From NCBI GenBank assembly GCA_016926695.1, contig JAFGOB010000053.1, positions 1 to 28,352 of the forward strand: a DNA stretch of 28,352 nucleotides, written 5' to 3'. The translations under genes were made by a program, and so were the position numbers. Source of the DNA: Dehalococcoidales bacterium (GTDB lineage: Bacteria; Chloroflexota; Dehalococcoidia; Dehalococcoidales; UBA3254). Positions 15,194 to 23,280 of this stretch are shown piece after piece. The first letter of the stretch is position 1. Each line of letters starts with the position of its first letter. The notes under the pieces were generated by a model, which was not told the DNA's origin, did no database searches, and worked only from the letters and a program-made list of their open reading frames with translations.

Positions 15194-16494
15194 GTCCGGA
15201 ACTTGCAGGTATAATCGGCTTCTGCCTTATGATCGCCATGGTCCTGCTCAGCATAAATGTGTCTTTCGCTATTATTATTTCGGGTATCATCGGTCTTATG
15301 CTCGTGATGCCTATGGAACAGGTCCTGTACAGCATAGCCACCATTACCTTCGAAAGAGCTGTTGCTTATGATTTTACGGTAATTCCCCTTTTTATGTTAA
15401 TGAGCTCCTTTATCGCTTTTACCAATATTGGTTCCGAGGCTTATGATATGGCCAAGGCATGGTTGGGGCAGTATCGGGGTGGTCTGGCGATGGCGACCGT
15501 AGGCGCCTGCGGCTTGTTTGCCGCCTGTACGGGTACCAGTATGGCAGGGGCCATAGCTATGGGTAAAATCGCCTATCCGGAAATGAAGCGCTACGGCTAC
15601 GATGCCAGGCTGTCACTGGGATCCATCGCCTCCGGCGCAACACTGGGTATTATGATTCCCCCCAGCATGGGATTTATTCTCATCGGCATCCTGACCCAGA
15701 TTTCTATCGGCAAGCTGTTTATTGCCGGAATTCTCCCGGGAATTATGCAGGTAATTCTCTATTTTGTTGCCATATCCGTCATCTGCCGGTTCAAGCCGTC
15801 ATGGGGGCCGGTCGGTCGCAAAACGACTGTTAGAGAGAAAGTGGTCTCATTCAAATTGACCTGGCCGGTGGTTATCCTGTTTCTGCTGATCATCGGAGGA
15901 ATGTACGGCGGCATCTTTTCCGCTACTGAAGCCGGCGCTATCGGGGCGTTCGGTGCTTTGGTAGTCGCCATCTCCAAGAGGCAGATGAACCGCCACAGCT
16001 TCGTGGCCAGCTTGCTGGACTCAGCGCAGACTACCGGTATGATCTTTTGCATCGTAGTCGGTGCGTTTATTTTCAAACAGTTTCTGGCAATTACCCGGAT
16101 TCCCTTCGAGTTCAGTACCCTGATCGCAGAAATCGGTATCAACAAGTACCTGATTCTGGGGCTTCTGGTGGTAGTGTTCGTGATCATGGGGGCTGTATTT
16201 GACATTTATGCCATTATAGTAATGACGGTGCCTATCATTTTTCCCACCATGGAGGCTCTTGGATTCGATCTGTTATGGTTCGGTGTGGTCATGGTTAAAA
16301 TGATGGAAATGGGGGATTATACGCCTCCCTTCGGGTTTAACCTGTTTGCCCTATCGGGGACAATCAGAGAAGTCCAGATAACGGACCTTTATCGTGGCGT
16401 CGTACCCTTTGTTGCCTGCGATGTGGTACAAATTATATTACTGACGATTTTCCCTGTGATCTGCACGGTTTTACCGGGCTTCATGATAGGATAG
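15190..16494 (+). CDS. dctM: TRAP transporter large permease subunit (DctM-like)
   Basis: 434 residues, very hydrophobic, about 12 membrane segments throughout. Family features include AGIIGFCLMIAMVLLSINVS near the start, ACTGTSMAGAIAMGKIAYPE, GASLGIMIPPS-like sequence (here GATLGIMIPPSMGFILIGIL), SATEAGAIGAFGAL and TPPFGFNLFALSG. It is the translocating subunit of a TRAP transporter and works with DctQ and a periplasmic binding protein. It overlaps the DctQ gene by four bases and is translationally coupled to it. The substrate is not predictable from the permease. It ends 43 bases from the convergent zincin gene, with no clear terminator. Confidence 0.94.
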   Translation: MSPELAGIIGFCLMIAMVLLSINVSFAIIISGIIGLMLVMPMEQVLYSIATITFERAVAYDFTVIPLFMLMSSFIAFTNIGSEAYDMAKAWLGQYRGGLAMATVGACGLFAACTGTSMAGAIAMGKIAYPEMKRYGYDARLSLGSIASGATLGIMIPPSMGFILIGILTQISIGKLFIAGILPGIMQVILYFVAISVICRFKPSWGPVGRKTTVREKVVSFKLTWPVVILFLLIIGGMYGGIFSATEAGAIGAFGALVVAISKRQMNRHSFVASLLDSAQTTGMIFCIVVGAFIFKQFLAITRIPFEFSTLIAEIGINKYLILGLLVVVFVIMGAVFDIYAIIVMTVPIIFPTMEALGFDLLWFGVVMVKMMEMGDYTPPFGFNLFALSGTIREVQITDLYRGVVPFVACDVVQIILLTIFPVICTVLPGFMIG

Positions 16495-16537
16495 CCAGGG
16501 TATGACGTGATAGTTTTTTAGCATGAATGCAGGTTCT

Positions 16538-16918
16538 TCACCCTTCACCTTTTTCAATTTCCTGTAAACGGTCGTCCCCGATGCCGAAATGGTGTGCTAT
16601 TTCGTGGCGTACAACCTTGCCGATTTCTTCTCGTATCAGGCTTTCACTCCGTCCCGCGCACCTGGCTTCAATGGTCTTTTGAAAAATGGTGATTTTATCC
16701 GGCGGCACCATACCATAGCTTGAATGGCGTTCGGTCAGCGGAATGCCCTGGTAAAGGCCGAGCAAGGTGTAACCTCTGCCGACACGGGACTGCCGCAGTT
16801 GCTCACGGGAAGGAGCGTCTTCCACCACTACATCGATATTGGTCAACATCTCCCGGAACTCCAGCGGCAATTCTTCAACTGCCTGTGCCACCAGGTTTTC
16901 AAATTTTAGTTTGTCCAT
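16538..16918 (-). CDS. Small zincin-like metallopeptidase-family protein
   Basis: 126 residues. The HExxH zinc motif H105-E106-x2-H109 lies in VRHEIAHHFGIGDDRL, and the protein has the GYTLLGLYQGIPLTER stretch seen in the small bacterial family annotated as possible zinc metallopeptidases (PF06262). Proteolytic activity is unproven for most members. It follows the S41 protease with only three bases between stop and ATG, so the two are probably cotranscribed and perhaps linked in function. No signal peptide is seen, so it is probably cytoplasmic. Confidence 0.85.
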   Translation of the reverse strand: MDKLKFENLVAQAVEELPLEFREMLTNIDVVVEDAPSREQLRQSRVGRGYTLLGLYQGIPLTERHSSYGMVPPDKITIFQKTIEARCAGRSESLIREEIGKVVRHEIAHHFGIGDDRLQEIEKGEG

Positions 16919-16921
16919 ATG

Positions 16922-18076
16922 CTACTTTAAACCGGAATGCAGGAAGTCGATAGCCCACTGGATGGCCTCCTCCCCCGTCTGTGTCAATTCATAGTCCGGT
17001 GTGATTCCCTCGCCCTCTATTTCCCGCCCGGCGGGCGTCAGCCATCGTCCGACGGTAAGATAGATAGCTGAGCCGTCGCTGAGAGGATAAAATGAATCAT
17101 AGCTTCCCTTGCCCAGCGTCCTGGTACCGGCTATTGCTCCCCTCTCGTAGTCCTGCATGGCCCCAGAAAGTACTTCGCTTGCACTCGCGCTGAATTCATT
17201 CACCAGTACGACCACCGGCAGTTCGGTGAAGACTCCACTGGGCTTGGCGGACTGAGAGGACATGTTGCCCTGGTTGTCCCGGAATGAGATAATGACGCCC
17301 TCCTTGATGAAATGGCTGGCCACCTCTACCATGGAGGATACCAGTCCGCCCAGGTTATTGCGCAGGTCCAGGATTATTCCCCGGCTGTTTTCCAGGTCCA
17401 GCGCCTCCAGTGCTTCCTGGAACTCATCTCCAGTACGTTCATAGAAGTTGGTAATCCGTATATAAGCAATATCCCCTTCCATCCTGTAGTAGACTGTAGC
17501 GGGATTGATTTCACCCCGGGTTATTTCTATATCCACGGGATAATTTTCACCTTCGTGCAATATCCGCAATCTGACCCTGGTTCCCACGGGACCGCGGACT
17601 ATCGATACTGTTTCCTGTACCGTCAATCCCTCGGTCGGTGTGTCATCCACTGCCAGGATGATGTCATTGGCACGGATTCCCGCTTTAATGGCGGGGGAGT
17701 CCTCCATCGGCTCTACGACTACGATATAACCGTCCTTGTTCATGGAAATGGAAGCTCCTATACCTCCGAAACTGCTCTGGAAGTCACCCTGTGTCATCTC
17801 GTATTCATCCGGGGTCAGGTAGTAGGAATAGGGGTCCTCCAGTGACTGCACCATCCCCCTGACCGCGCCCTGGTTGAGTACCGTGGAATCCAGTTCGTCG
17901 GGTTCCACGTAGTGAATGTGGATTTTATCCCAGGCCTCCTGAATCAGGTTGCTGTCCGGCTTGCTGTCCGGGCTGGAAGCAGTACGGAGAGTGATTATAC
18001 ATCCCGCGCTGAAGACCAGAGCGACCACCAGGATAGAGACTGCCGCCAGCAGCGCTAAATTCTTTTTTCTTGACAT
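16922..18076 (-). CDS. S41-family C-terminal processing protease with PDZ domain
   Basis: 384 residues. An N-terminal hydrophobic segment (about 7-24) ends in SAGC, which could be a lipobox or an uncleaved anchor. A PDZ domain (about 95-185) is followed by the protease core. The catalytic pair, with the 25-residue spacing of Tsp and CtpB, would be S298 in NEFSASASEVLSGAM and K323 in RTLGKGSYDSF. NLGGLVSSMVEVASHF is typical of the family. Such proteases cleave C-terminal tails of envelope proteins. ATG at 18076 has GAGG nine bases upstream; the GTG at 18091 has no proper SD. The gene lies between RsmE and the small zincin on the same strand. A TATAAT at 18122-18127 might be an internal -10, without a good -35. 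Confidence 0.92.
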   Translation of the reverse strand: MSRKKNLALLAAVSILVVALVFSAGCIITLRTASSPDSKPDSNLIQEAWDKIHIHYVEPDELDSTVLNQGAVRGMVQSLEDPYSYYLTPDEYEMTQGDFQSSFGGIGASISMNKDGYIVVVEPMEDSPAIKAGIRANDIILAVDDTPTEGLTVQETVSIVRGPVGTRVRLRILHEGENYPVDIEITRGEINPATVYYRMEGDIAYIRITNFYERTGDEFQEALEALDLENSRGIILDLRNNLGGLVSSMVEVASHFIKEGVIISFRDNQGNMSSQSAKPSGVFTELPVVVLVNEFSASASEVLSGAMQDYERGAIAGTRTLGKGSYDSFYPLSDGSAIYLTVGRWLTPAGREIEGEGITPDYELTQTGEEAIQWAIDFLHSGLK

Positions 18077-18141
18077 TTTTCGGTACCTCACCCTGAGAGA
18101 ATGTGGTTGATTTATATTTCGATTATACTAACAATACCGGT

Positions 18142-18900
18142 TCAAGTATAGGTATGGCCTTCGGACTGCCTGATCAGCCTGAGAAAGCCGGCGACGGCGA
18201 TGGCCGCTGTATCCACGCGCAGGACCGTCGCGCCCAGCGATATAGCCATAAAGCCTGCCCTTATAGCTTCGTCAATTTCTGCGGAGGTAAAATCTCCTTC
18301 CGGACCTATCAGGACGATGGTACCGGAATCCGCCGGCAGACGGGAAATCTCTTTGAGGGGGCTTCTTTTACCCTCTAAAGTGGGAATCAGTTTGAGTCCG
18401 TATCCCTTTGACAGCTTCAGCACCGCCGAAAAATCCATCAGAGGCATAATCTGGGGAAGGCTTCTTCTGTGACTTTGCTCTGCCGCGCTGCGGCTGATTT
18501 TCCTCCATCGTTCCAGGCGGGTTTCTATCCGCTCGCCTGCGTCTGCCCGGTTCAGGCGGATGACCGTTCTCTCTGTTTGCAGGGGGATTATTACGTCTGT
18601 GTCCAGTTGGGTAAGTTTGTCCACGATTTCATCCATTCCCGCCAGCTTTGGCAGAGCGCAGGCCACGGCCAGCCTGTCTTTTCCGTAGGCCGGAGCGGTC
18701 CTTTCCTCAATCGCCAGCCCCGCCTGCTTCCTATCCAGGCTTGAAATCGTGCACAGGTATTCGATTCCCGTACTATCGCAGACCGTTATCCGCTGGCCGG
18801 TTTTCAAACGCAGCACATCCCGCAGATGATGCAACTGATCAACATCAGTGATGAGGGCGCTGCCTCCGTTAACCTGAATATCGCTGTAAAAGTAATGCAA
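18142..18900 (-). CDS. rsmE: 16S rRNA m3U1498 methyltransferase RsmE
   Basis: 252 residues, the usual length. The N-terminal PUA-like part begins HYFYSDI and contains DQLHHLRDVLRLKTGQRITV. The C-terminal SPOUT (trefoil-knot) domain has ACALPKLAGMDEIVDKLTQL, WRKISRSAAEQSHRRSLPQI and the SAM-binding knot IGPEGDFTSAEIDEA with SLGATVLRVDTAAI. It methylates N3 of U1498 in 16S rRNA. The usual GPEGG is GPEGD here, a mild variant. TTG start with GAGG ten bases upstream. It is the first gene of a minus-strand group with the S41 protease and zincin, 65 bases ahead of the former. Confidence 0.93.
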   Translation of the reverse strand: MHYFYSDIQVNGGSALITDVDQLHHLRDVLRLKTGQRITVCDSTGIEYLCTISSLDRKQAGLAIEERTAPAYGKDRLAVACALPKLAGMDEIVDKLTQLDTDVIIPLQTERTVIRLNRADAGERIETRLERWRKISRSAAEQSHRRSLPQIMPLMDFSAVLKLSKGYGLKLIPTLEGKRSPLKEISRLPADSGTIVLIGPEGDFTSAEIDEAIRAGFMAISLGATVLRVDTAAIAVAGFLRLIRQSEGHTYT

Positions 18901-19023
18901 GGACCAAATACCTCACTACCTCAGTATGAGAACATTCTACATTATTTTAAAGCCGGTTTTCGATATTTATTTTCTCAGGGACTGCCCGTTCCCGATTGGT
19001 ATTGAAAATATCGTTATAGACTA

Positions 19024-19052
19024 TTGCAGCGGTAATTCGCATATGATAGAAT
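19024..19052 (+). promoter_or_regulatory. Promoter of the PIG-L-like deacetylase gene
   Basis: TTGCAG (19024-19029), 17 bases, TAGAAT (19047-19052). The leader is about 26 bases and contains AGGAGG (19073-19078). Confidence 0.6.
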
Positions 19053-19084
19053 TCATTTAATTTTTCGAATACAGGAGGCAAAAC

Positions 19085-19792
19085 GTGGAAAACAGGAAAG
19101 CCGATATTCTGACCTTCGCTCCCCATCCCCTGGATACAGCTATGGGCATGGGCGGTACGATTTACCGCTGGACGCATGAAGAAGGCAAGTCCGTCGTCTC
19201 GGTGGTATGTACCAATGGTGATAAGGGAAGCAGCGATCCCGATATGCTGCCGGAAAATTTAACGAAGATCCGGGAAGAAGAAGAAATGAATTCAGCTTCG
19301 CTGCTGGGAATAAAGAGGGTTATCTTCCTTCGTCATTCCGACCTGGGACTGGCCTATACTCCCGAGTTCAGAGAGGAAATAATCCGCCTGGTGCTGGAAT
19401 ATCGCCCGGATATCGTGGCGACCTGCGATCCATATGAACGTTATATCTCCAGTCCCGATCACCGGATTACAGGGCAACTGGTAATGGACGCGGTCTGGCC
19501 GTGTGCTCATGCCCCCAATACCTACCGTAGTCTGTTGAAAGAAAGTCTCCAGCTTCACAAGGTAAAACAGGTCCTCCTCTGGAATCCGACTGAGCCTAAC
19601 TATTCGCGTGATATAAGTGCGGTGTTCGATACCAAGGTGTCCGCTCTGGCCTGCCACAAGAGCCAGGTAGGTCCCGGGCCGGATGCTTCCTTTATCGAGT
19701 TTTTAACTGACCTGAATAAAAAGGCTGCTCAGGGCCAGGACTACAGGCTTGGTGAAGCCTTCCACCGCGTAGACGTCCCGCCGCGCCTGTAA
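19085..19792 (+). CDS. PIG-L/LmbE-family deacetylase-like protein with altered active site
   Basis: 235 residues, Rossmann-like PIG-L fold. The family opens with an AHPDD motif; here the sequence is FAPHPLDTAMGMGG. H14, D17 and H126 (in SPDHRITG) match the zinc ligands, but the first Asp of HPDD, the general base in characterised enzymes such as MshB, is Leu16. TNGDKGSSDPDMLPENLTKI, the REEEEMNSASLLGIKRVIFL stretch and CDPYERYISSPDHR are otherwise typical. Members deacetylate N-acetyl sugars or related amides. This one may be inactive, use another base or have another chemistry. The GTG start has AGGAGG six bases upstream. Apparently monocistronic, convergent with the M50-like gene. Confidence 0.86.
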   Translation: MENRKADILTFAPHPLDTAMGMGGTIYRWTHEEGKSVVSVVCTNGDKGSSDPDMLPENLTKIREEEEMNSASLLGIKRVIFLRHSDLGLAYTPEFREEIIRLVLEYRPDIVATCDPYERYISSPDHRITGQLVMDAVWPCAHAPNTYRSLLKESLQLHKVKQVLLWNPTEPNYSRDISAVFDTKVSALACHKSQVGPGPDASFIEFLTDLNKKAAQGQDYRLGEAFHRVDVPPRL

Positions 19793-19879
19793 ATGGTCCT
19801 TTCGGGGGAGAGTATTTCATTCTGGTTTACCGGCCAGACGAAAGAATTCTTCTGGATTATCCTGAGTCCGCTGTACGGA

Positions 19880-20740
19880 TCAGTTTGCCCTGGAATGACC
19901 CGATCTCAGCAGGGAAATAGGAAGAAGCACCAGTAAAGCCGCGGCAATATTCAACAGCAGGACCAGTATCAACATAGTGTAAAACAACACATAATAGCCG
20001 GACATCGCGGTTATAATGTTATAGACCAGATTCAATGTGCGGACGGTGAACAGATTAAGGATAAGGATCAGTATTGCGATCACCGCGAACCCGCCCAGCG
20101 CAGCTTTTATGTCAGGAGGACTGAGGGTAATAGAACTTCCGATTGCGAACGCCAGGTAAATGAAAACGTACAGGTGCCAGCTTGTAAGATGCTGCGGAGA
20201 GAAGATTTCGGCAAACAGCCGGTAGGAAGCTCCCAGCAGATTTTGCACTGACTCTGTGAACCCGGCCCAGGTATTAAGCGGAAATGTTGTAGAATAGAGG
20301 TAATCAGGCGCACCCAGGACGTTTATCCCCAATAGCCAGCCGGATAGAAGAAAAATAACGGCTGTTCCCAGAAGAATCGGCCCGATCCCGATAAAGAAAT
20401 TGCCCGCTGACTGGTAGATATTGGCGCGATTATAGGAGTGTTTGACATAGCCCAGGGTCCCGGTTGAGGAGTCAGGCTGAAAAAGTCTCATATCCGTGAT
20501 TTTATGCAGGAAAATAGGGCAGAAAACGGCATGCCCGAGCTCGTGAACAATGGTCCCAAGGCCGCCGAATAGCCCCAGGTACCATCCTCGCCCCATGATA
20601 TTGACTGCGCGGCTTTGAATGAATATTGTCTCGAAGTTCAGCAGTAATGTTAATACCAGTCCGGGACCAAAGAGTATAAGGATCTGAATCAAGGTCGTTG
20701 AAAAAGCCTGCCAGAGATAAGAGAGAATAGATTCAGCCAT
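19880..20740 (-). CDS. M50-like multi-pass membrane metalloprotein
   Basis: 286 residues with about seven hydrophobic segments. HELGHAVF (H66, E67, H70) lies in a hydrophobic region, as in site-2-type intramembrane proteases, preceded by GLFGGLGTIV. A second metal ligand of the NPDG/LDG kind is not obvious, so intramembrane proteolysis is only a possibility. The C-terminal half is a string of helices rich in Leu, Ile and Ala. ATG start with a weak AAGG site. It is divergent from the CoA-transferase and convergent with the PIG-L gene; nothing nearby suggests a substrate. A 10-bp palindrome GCCTTAAGGC lies upstream (about 20801-20810). Confidence 0.75.
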   Translation of the reverse strand: MAESILSYLWQAFSTTLIQILILFGPGLVLTLLLNFETIFIQSRAVNIMGRGWYLGLFGGLGTIVHELGHAVFCPIFLHKITDMRLFQPDSSTGTLGYVKHSYNRANIYQSAGNFFIGIGPILLGTAVIFLLSGWLLGINVLGAPDYLYSTTFPLNTWAGFTESVQNLLGASYRLFAEIFSPQHLTSWHLYVFIYLAFAIGSSITLSPPDIKAALGGFAVIAILILILNLFTVRTLNLVYNIITAMSGYYVLFYTMLILVLLLNIAAALLVLLPISLLRSGHSRAN

Positions 20741-20861
20741 TTGTCACTGCCTTTTTTCATTGTCAGCGTGGGTCGCGGTTGGTATATGTTATCCGGAGGC
20801 TGCCTTAAGGCATAGTATTACATGGTAAACGCCTTTTTATCAAGGTTTTTTATGGGCTTAT

Positions 20862-20890
20862 TTGAGACATAGCGGTCATTTTCGTATAAT
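20862..20890 (+). promoter_or_regulatory. Promoter of the CoA-transferase gene
   Basis: TTGAGA (20862-20867), exactly 17 bases, TATAAT (20885-20890). The -10 is perfect and the -35 five of six. The leader is about 40 bases, ending at the TTG start. Confidence 0.75.
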
Positions 20891-20937
20891 TAGCAGGGCG
20901 TTTCCATACTTTATTAACGGAAAGGTAGAAAGTATCT

Positions 20938-22278
20938 TTGAAAGACATATATAAACAAAAACTGATTTCTGCGGATGAGGCCGCCGGGTTGGTAACGAAC
21001 GGTATGTGGGTTGACTACGGGGCTATCGGAGGATTTCCCTCTCTTATCGATGAGAAATTGTCCGATCGCGCGGAAGAGCTTTACAGCGTCAACATACGGG
21101 CCGAAAATTGTCCTACCAGAATACCCGGCGTTGATCCTGAACAAAAACATTTCATTTACAATTCCTGGTTCCTGGGCAAACAGGAAAGGGAGTACCATTC
21201 CGCGGGCAGTTGTTCTCACATTCCATTCGGACTCAGCGAAGGACCCCGCAATTATCGTGAACATCTGAAAAACAACGTTGATATTGTTTTTGTTGAAGTT
21301 ACTCCCATGGATTCCAAGGGATATTTCAATTTCGGATCTTCCATTACCAGGGAGAAAGCCATGTGCGATGTGGCTAAAAAGGTAGTTGTTGAGGTCAATG
21401 AGTCTCAGCCATGGGTATATGGCGGCTATGATGAGAGCATCCATATCTCCAAAGTCCATTATATTGTCGAAAACACCAAATATCCTGTAATCGAGTTTCC
21501 TATTCCGCAAGCTGCCGTCGAAGACCATCTCATTGCTGTTCATATCGCGGAGTTGATCGAAGACGGGGCTACCCTTCAGATAGGCATAGGCAGAGTTCCC
21601 AGCGCTGTCGCCAACCTGTTAAAAAATGCGGGTATAAAAGACCTGGGGGTCCATACTGAAATGATTAATGACAGTTTCATGGAGCTTATCGAAGCGGGAG
21701 TTATTACCAACCAGAGGAAAAAACAGAATCCCGGTAAATCGGTATTCTGTTTCGCTGCCGGTTCCAGGAAATTTTATGATTTCATCGATCATAATCCGGC
21801 CATGGCCGGATATCCGGTGGACTATACCAACAGCCCTTATATTATTGCGCGGCAGGAAAAACAGGTAGCTATAAACAGCGCCTTGAAAATTGACCTGAAG
21901 GGGCAGGTCTGTTCAGAGTCGGTTGGTTTCCGCCAGATCAGCGGGACCGGAGGACAACTGGAATTTACCAGAGGAGCATACGCATCTCCCGGCGGACACG
22001 CCTTCATCTGTCTCCATTCTACCTATACGGATAAAAGCGGAGAGCTTTTTTCCAGGATAGTCCCGGCGCTGGAATCAGGAGATACGGTTACGGTACCGGC
22101 TACGGATGTTTCTCATGTAGTAACAGAATACGGTGCGGTGAATTTAAAAAGCCGGACTGCCTGGCAAAGGGCGAAGCTGCTGATCTCAATTGCCCACCCG
22201 GATTTTCGTGAACAACTGGAAAAGGAAGCTATAAGGCTCGGCCTTATCACGCGGGGAAGCATAGGCTACCGCTCTTAG
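20938..22278 (+). CDS. Acetyl-CoA hydrolase/CoA-transferase family protein (4-hydroxybutyrate/butyrate type)
   Basis: 446 residues. Family I CoA-transferase features: FVEVTPMDSKGYFNFG (118-133), ATLQIGIGRVPSAVANLL (211-228), LGVHTEM with the predicted catalytic E241, and SGTGGQLEFTRGAYAS for CoA and oxyanion binding. These resemble the 4-hydroxybutyrate and butyryl-CoA:acetate CoA-transferases, which move CoA between a carboxylic acid and an acyl-CoA through a glutamyl-CoA intermediate. The acyl substrate cannot be fixed from sequence. TTG start with a weak AAAGGT site about ten bases upstream. It has its own strong promoter and appears monocistronic; it converges on the microprotein cluster. 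Confidence 0.9.
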   Translation: MKDIYKQKLISADEAAGLVTNGMWVDYGAIGGFPSLIDEKLSDRAEELYSVNIRAENCPTRIPGVDPEQKHFIYNSWFLGKQEREYHSAGSCSHIPFGLSEGPRNYREHLKNNVDIVFVEVTPMDSKGYFNFGSSITREKAMCDVAKKVVVEVNESQPWVYGGYDESIHISKVHYIVENTKYPVIEFPIPQAAVEDHLIAVHIAELIEDGATLQIGIGRVPSAVANLLKNAGIKDLGVHTEMINDSFMELIEAGVITNQRKKQNPGKSVFCFAAGSRKFYDFIDHNPAMAGYPVDYTNSPYIIARQEKQVAINSALKIDLKGQVCSESVGFRQISGTGGQLEFTRGAYASPGGHAFICLHSTYTDKSGELFSRIVPALESGDTVTVPATDVSHVVTEYGAVNLKSRTAWQRAKLLISIAHPDFREQLEKEAIRLGLITRGSIGYRS

Positions 22279-22410
22279 CCCCTTCTCCAGTCAATTCACA
22301 CTTTGAGCATCATAAGTCCACGTAGGGAAACTTACAGCATGCAAATACCCTTCCAATCAGTTGTATTCCTGCATCATCTGTTTCCCGTGTTGTGAGTTCT
22401 GTATAGTCGC

Positions 22411-22503
22411 TTAAGTAATGAGTCCCCATGCCTTAATCAACCAAATTAGAAGACCCAAGATAAGAGCACTGAGACCACCCCAAATACTTGCTCCAGCTAT
22501 CAT
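22411..22503 (-). CDS. Microprotein A1 (30 residues, single membrane segment)
   Basis: ATG at 22503 is preceded by GGGAGG with a short AAAT spacer. The frame encodes 30 residues and ends in TAA. It starts MIAGASIWGG, and the core LSALILGLLIWLIKAWGL is one hydrophobic helix with three Trp and a single Lys. The copy A2 (22942-23028) shares 12 of 19 core residues in the pattern GLxxLILGxLxWLIxxWG, while six shared residues use different codons (L11, L14, L16, L19, L22, G27). This points to selection on the peptide. No family is recognised. It is the last ORF of the cluster. Confidence 0.72.
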   Translation of the reverse strand: MIAGASIWGGLSALILGLLIWLIKAWGLIT

Positions 22504-22573
22504 ATTTCCCTCCCTATTTTTTTTAGCGCATTCAACGCTTCAAGACCGCTATTATCACATCAGTATCGAAAAT
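22504..22573 (-). promoter_or_regulatory. Conserved leader upstream of A1 (second copy at 23029-23101)
   Basis: About 70 bases before A1 match the 73 bases before A2 closely: 19 consecutive identical bases (TAGCGCATTCAACGCTTCA on the plus strand) plus ATTATCAC and TCGAAAATG blocks. In minus-strand RNA, AGCG/CGCT could form a small hairpin before the SD. Noncoding conservation as strong as that of the ORFs suggests a function in translation control, RNA processing or antisense pairing. Confidence 0.5.
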
Positions 22574-22668
22574 GATCGATCCTGACCCTACAGGGAACAT
22601 AATACCTGATACAGGAACTTACTCCTCTTTTCCAGGATGATGACTTACCGCTAAGTCTCCGTTTATAC

Positions 22669-22776
22669 TTACTTAATAAAAATATCCCAGGGCCAGTTAA
22701 AACCGAAAAATTCACAGAACTCTACAATTAAGATCCTCAGATCTGTCAGGAAACTCGCTTTCGCCAGAATAAACAT
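22669..22776 (-). CDS. Microprotein B1 (35 residues)
   Basis: ATG at 22776 follows GGAGAGGT with a seven-base spacer. The 35-residue peptide starts MFILAKASFL and contains FGFNWPWDIF near the end, stopping at TAA. Its copy B2 (23281-23385) shares 19 of 34 positions. The start AKASFL and the FGFNWPW motif are identical, and six shared residues have silent codon differences (I3, L10, L13, L16, G25, P29). The middle of B1 carries Asp, Arg and two Glu, making it amphipathic, whereas B2 is purely hydrophobic there. The copies may therefore have different partners. No known family recognised. Confidence 0.7.
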   Translation of the reverse strand: MFILAKASFLTDLRILIVEFCEFFGFNWPWDIFIK

Positions 22777-22941
22777 GTAAATTACCTCTCCTGAGCAAAA
22801 TAAAACATCATTAGCCTCTTGTTTGGCTCAGGACGCTAATTTGAGAAATTCAGGAAATACTCTTCCCCCCGTAGCACTGCTGCATCAGCGGTTTCCCTCA
22901 TTATGGTTTTTCCGTGTAGCTTGTTAAAACTATTAAGTAAC

Positions 22942-23028
22942 TCAACGCACACCCCATACGGTAATCAGCCAGGCAAGCATACCCAGGATCAGCAACCATA
23001 GACCTGATGGAGCACTTATTCCGAACAT
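22942..23028 (-). CDS. Microprotein A2 (28 residues, single membrane segment)
   Basis: ATG at 23028 with GGGAGG eight bases upstream; 28 residues, ending in TGA. It starts MFGISAPSGL, and the core LWLLILGMLAWLITVWG is one hydrophobic helix with three Trp; the last residue is Arg. Paralogue of A1 (see its entry for the shared pattern). Its 5' leader is also conserved with that of A1 over about 70 bases, including 19 identical bases. The Trp residues sit near the helix ends, as in many membrane peptides. Function unknown. Confidence 0.72.
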   Translation of the reverse strand: MFGISAPSGLWLLILGMLAWLITVWGVR

Positions 23029-23280
23029 AATATTTTCCTCCCTATTTTATTAGCGCATTCAACGCTTCAGGACTGATATTATCACGTCAACATCGAAAAT
23101 GGATGATCTTAAAACTTCCACCCAATATAATCACTCCACTCATGGCTCAAATATCTTGTTCAAAATGATGACTTAGCGATAATTTTCCGTTCGTTGTTCG
23201 GACTTTATGTTAATGAACCTGTGGTGTCAAGCGTCCTCATTATACTCTTCAGCGTTGTTTTTCCGTATTATCGTATCGAT

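Noticed and set aside
22800..22920. A 21-codon frame after A2 on the minus strand
   Set aside because: Weak ribosome site, and the matching position after A1 has an early stop.
23102..23165. A 17-codon frame between B2 and A2 on the minus strand
   Set aside because: No SD, and the frame is not kept in the other copy of the duplication.
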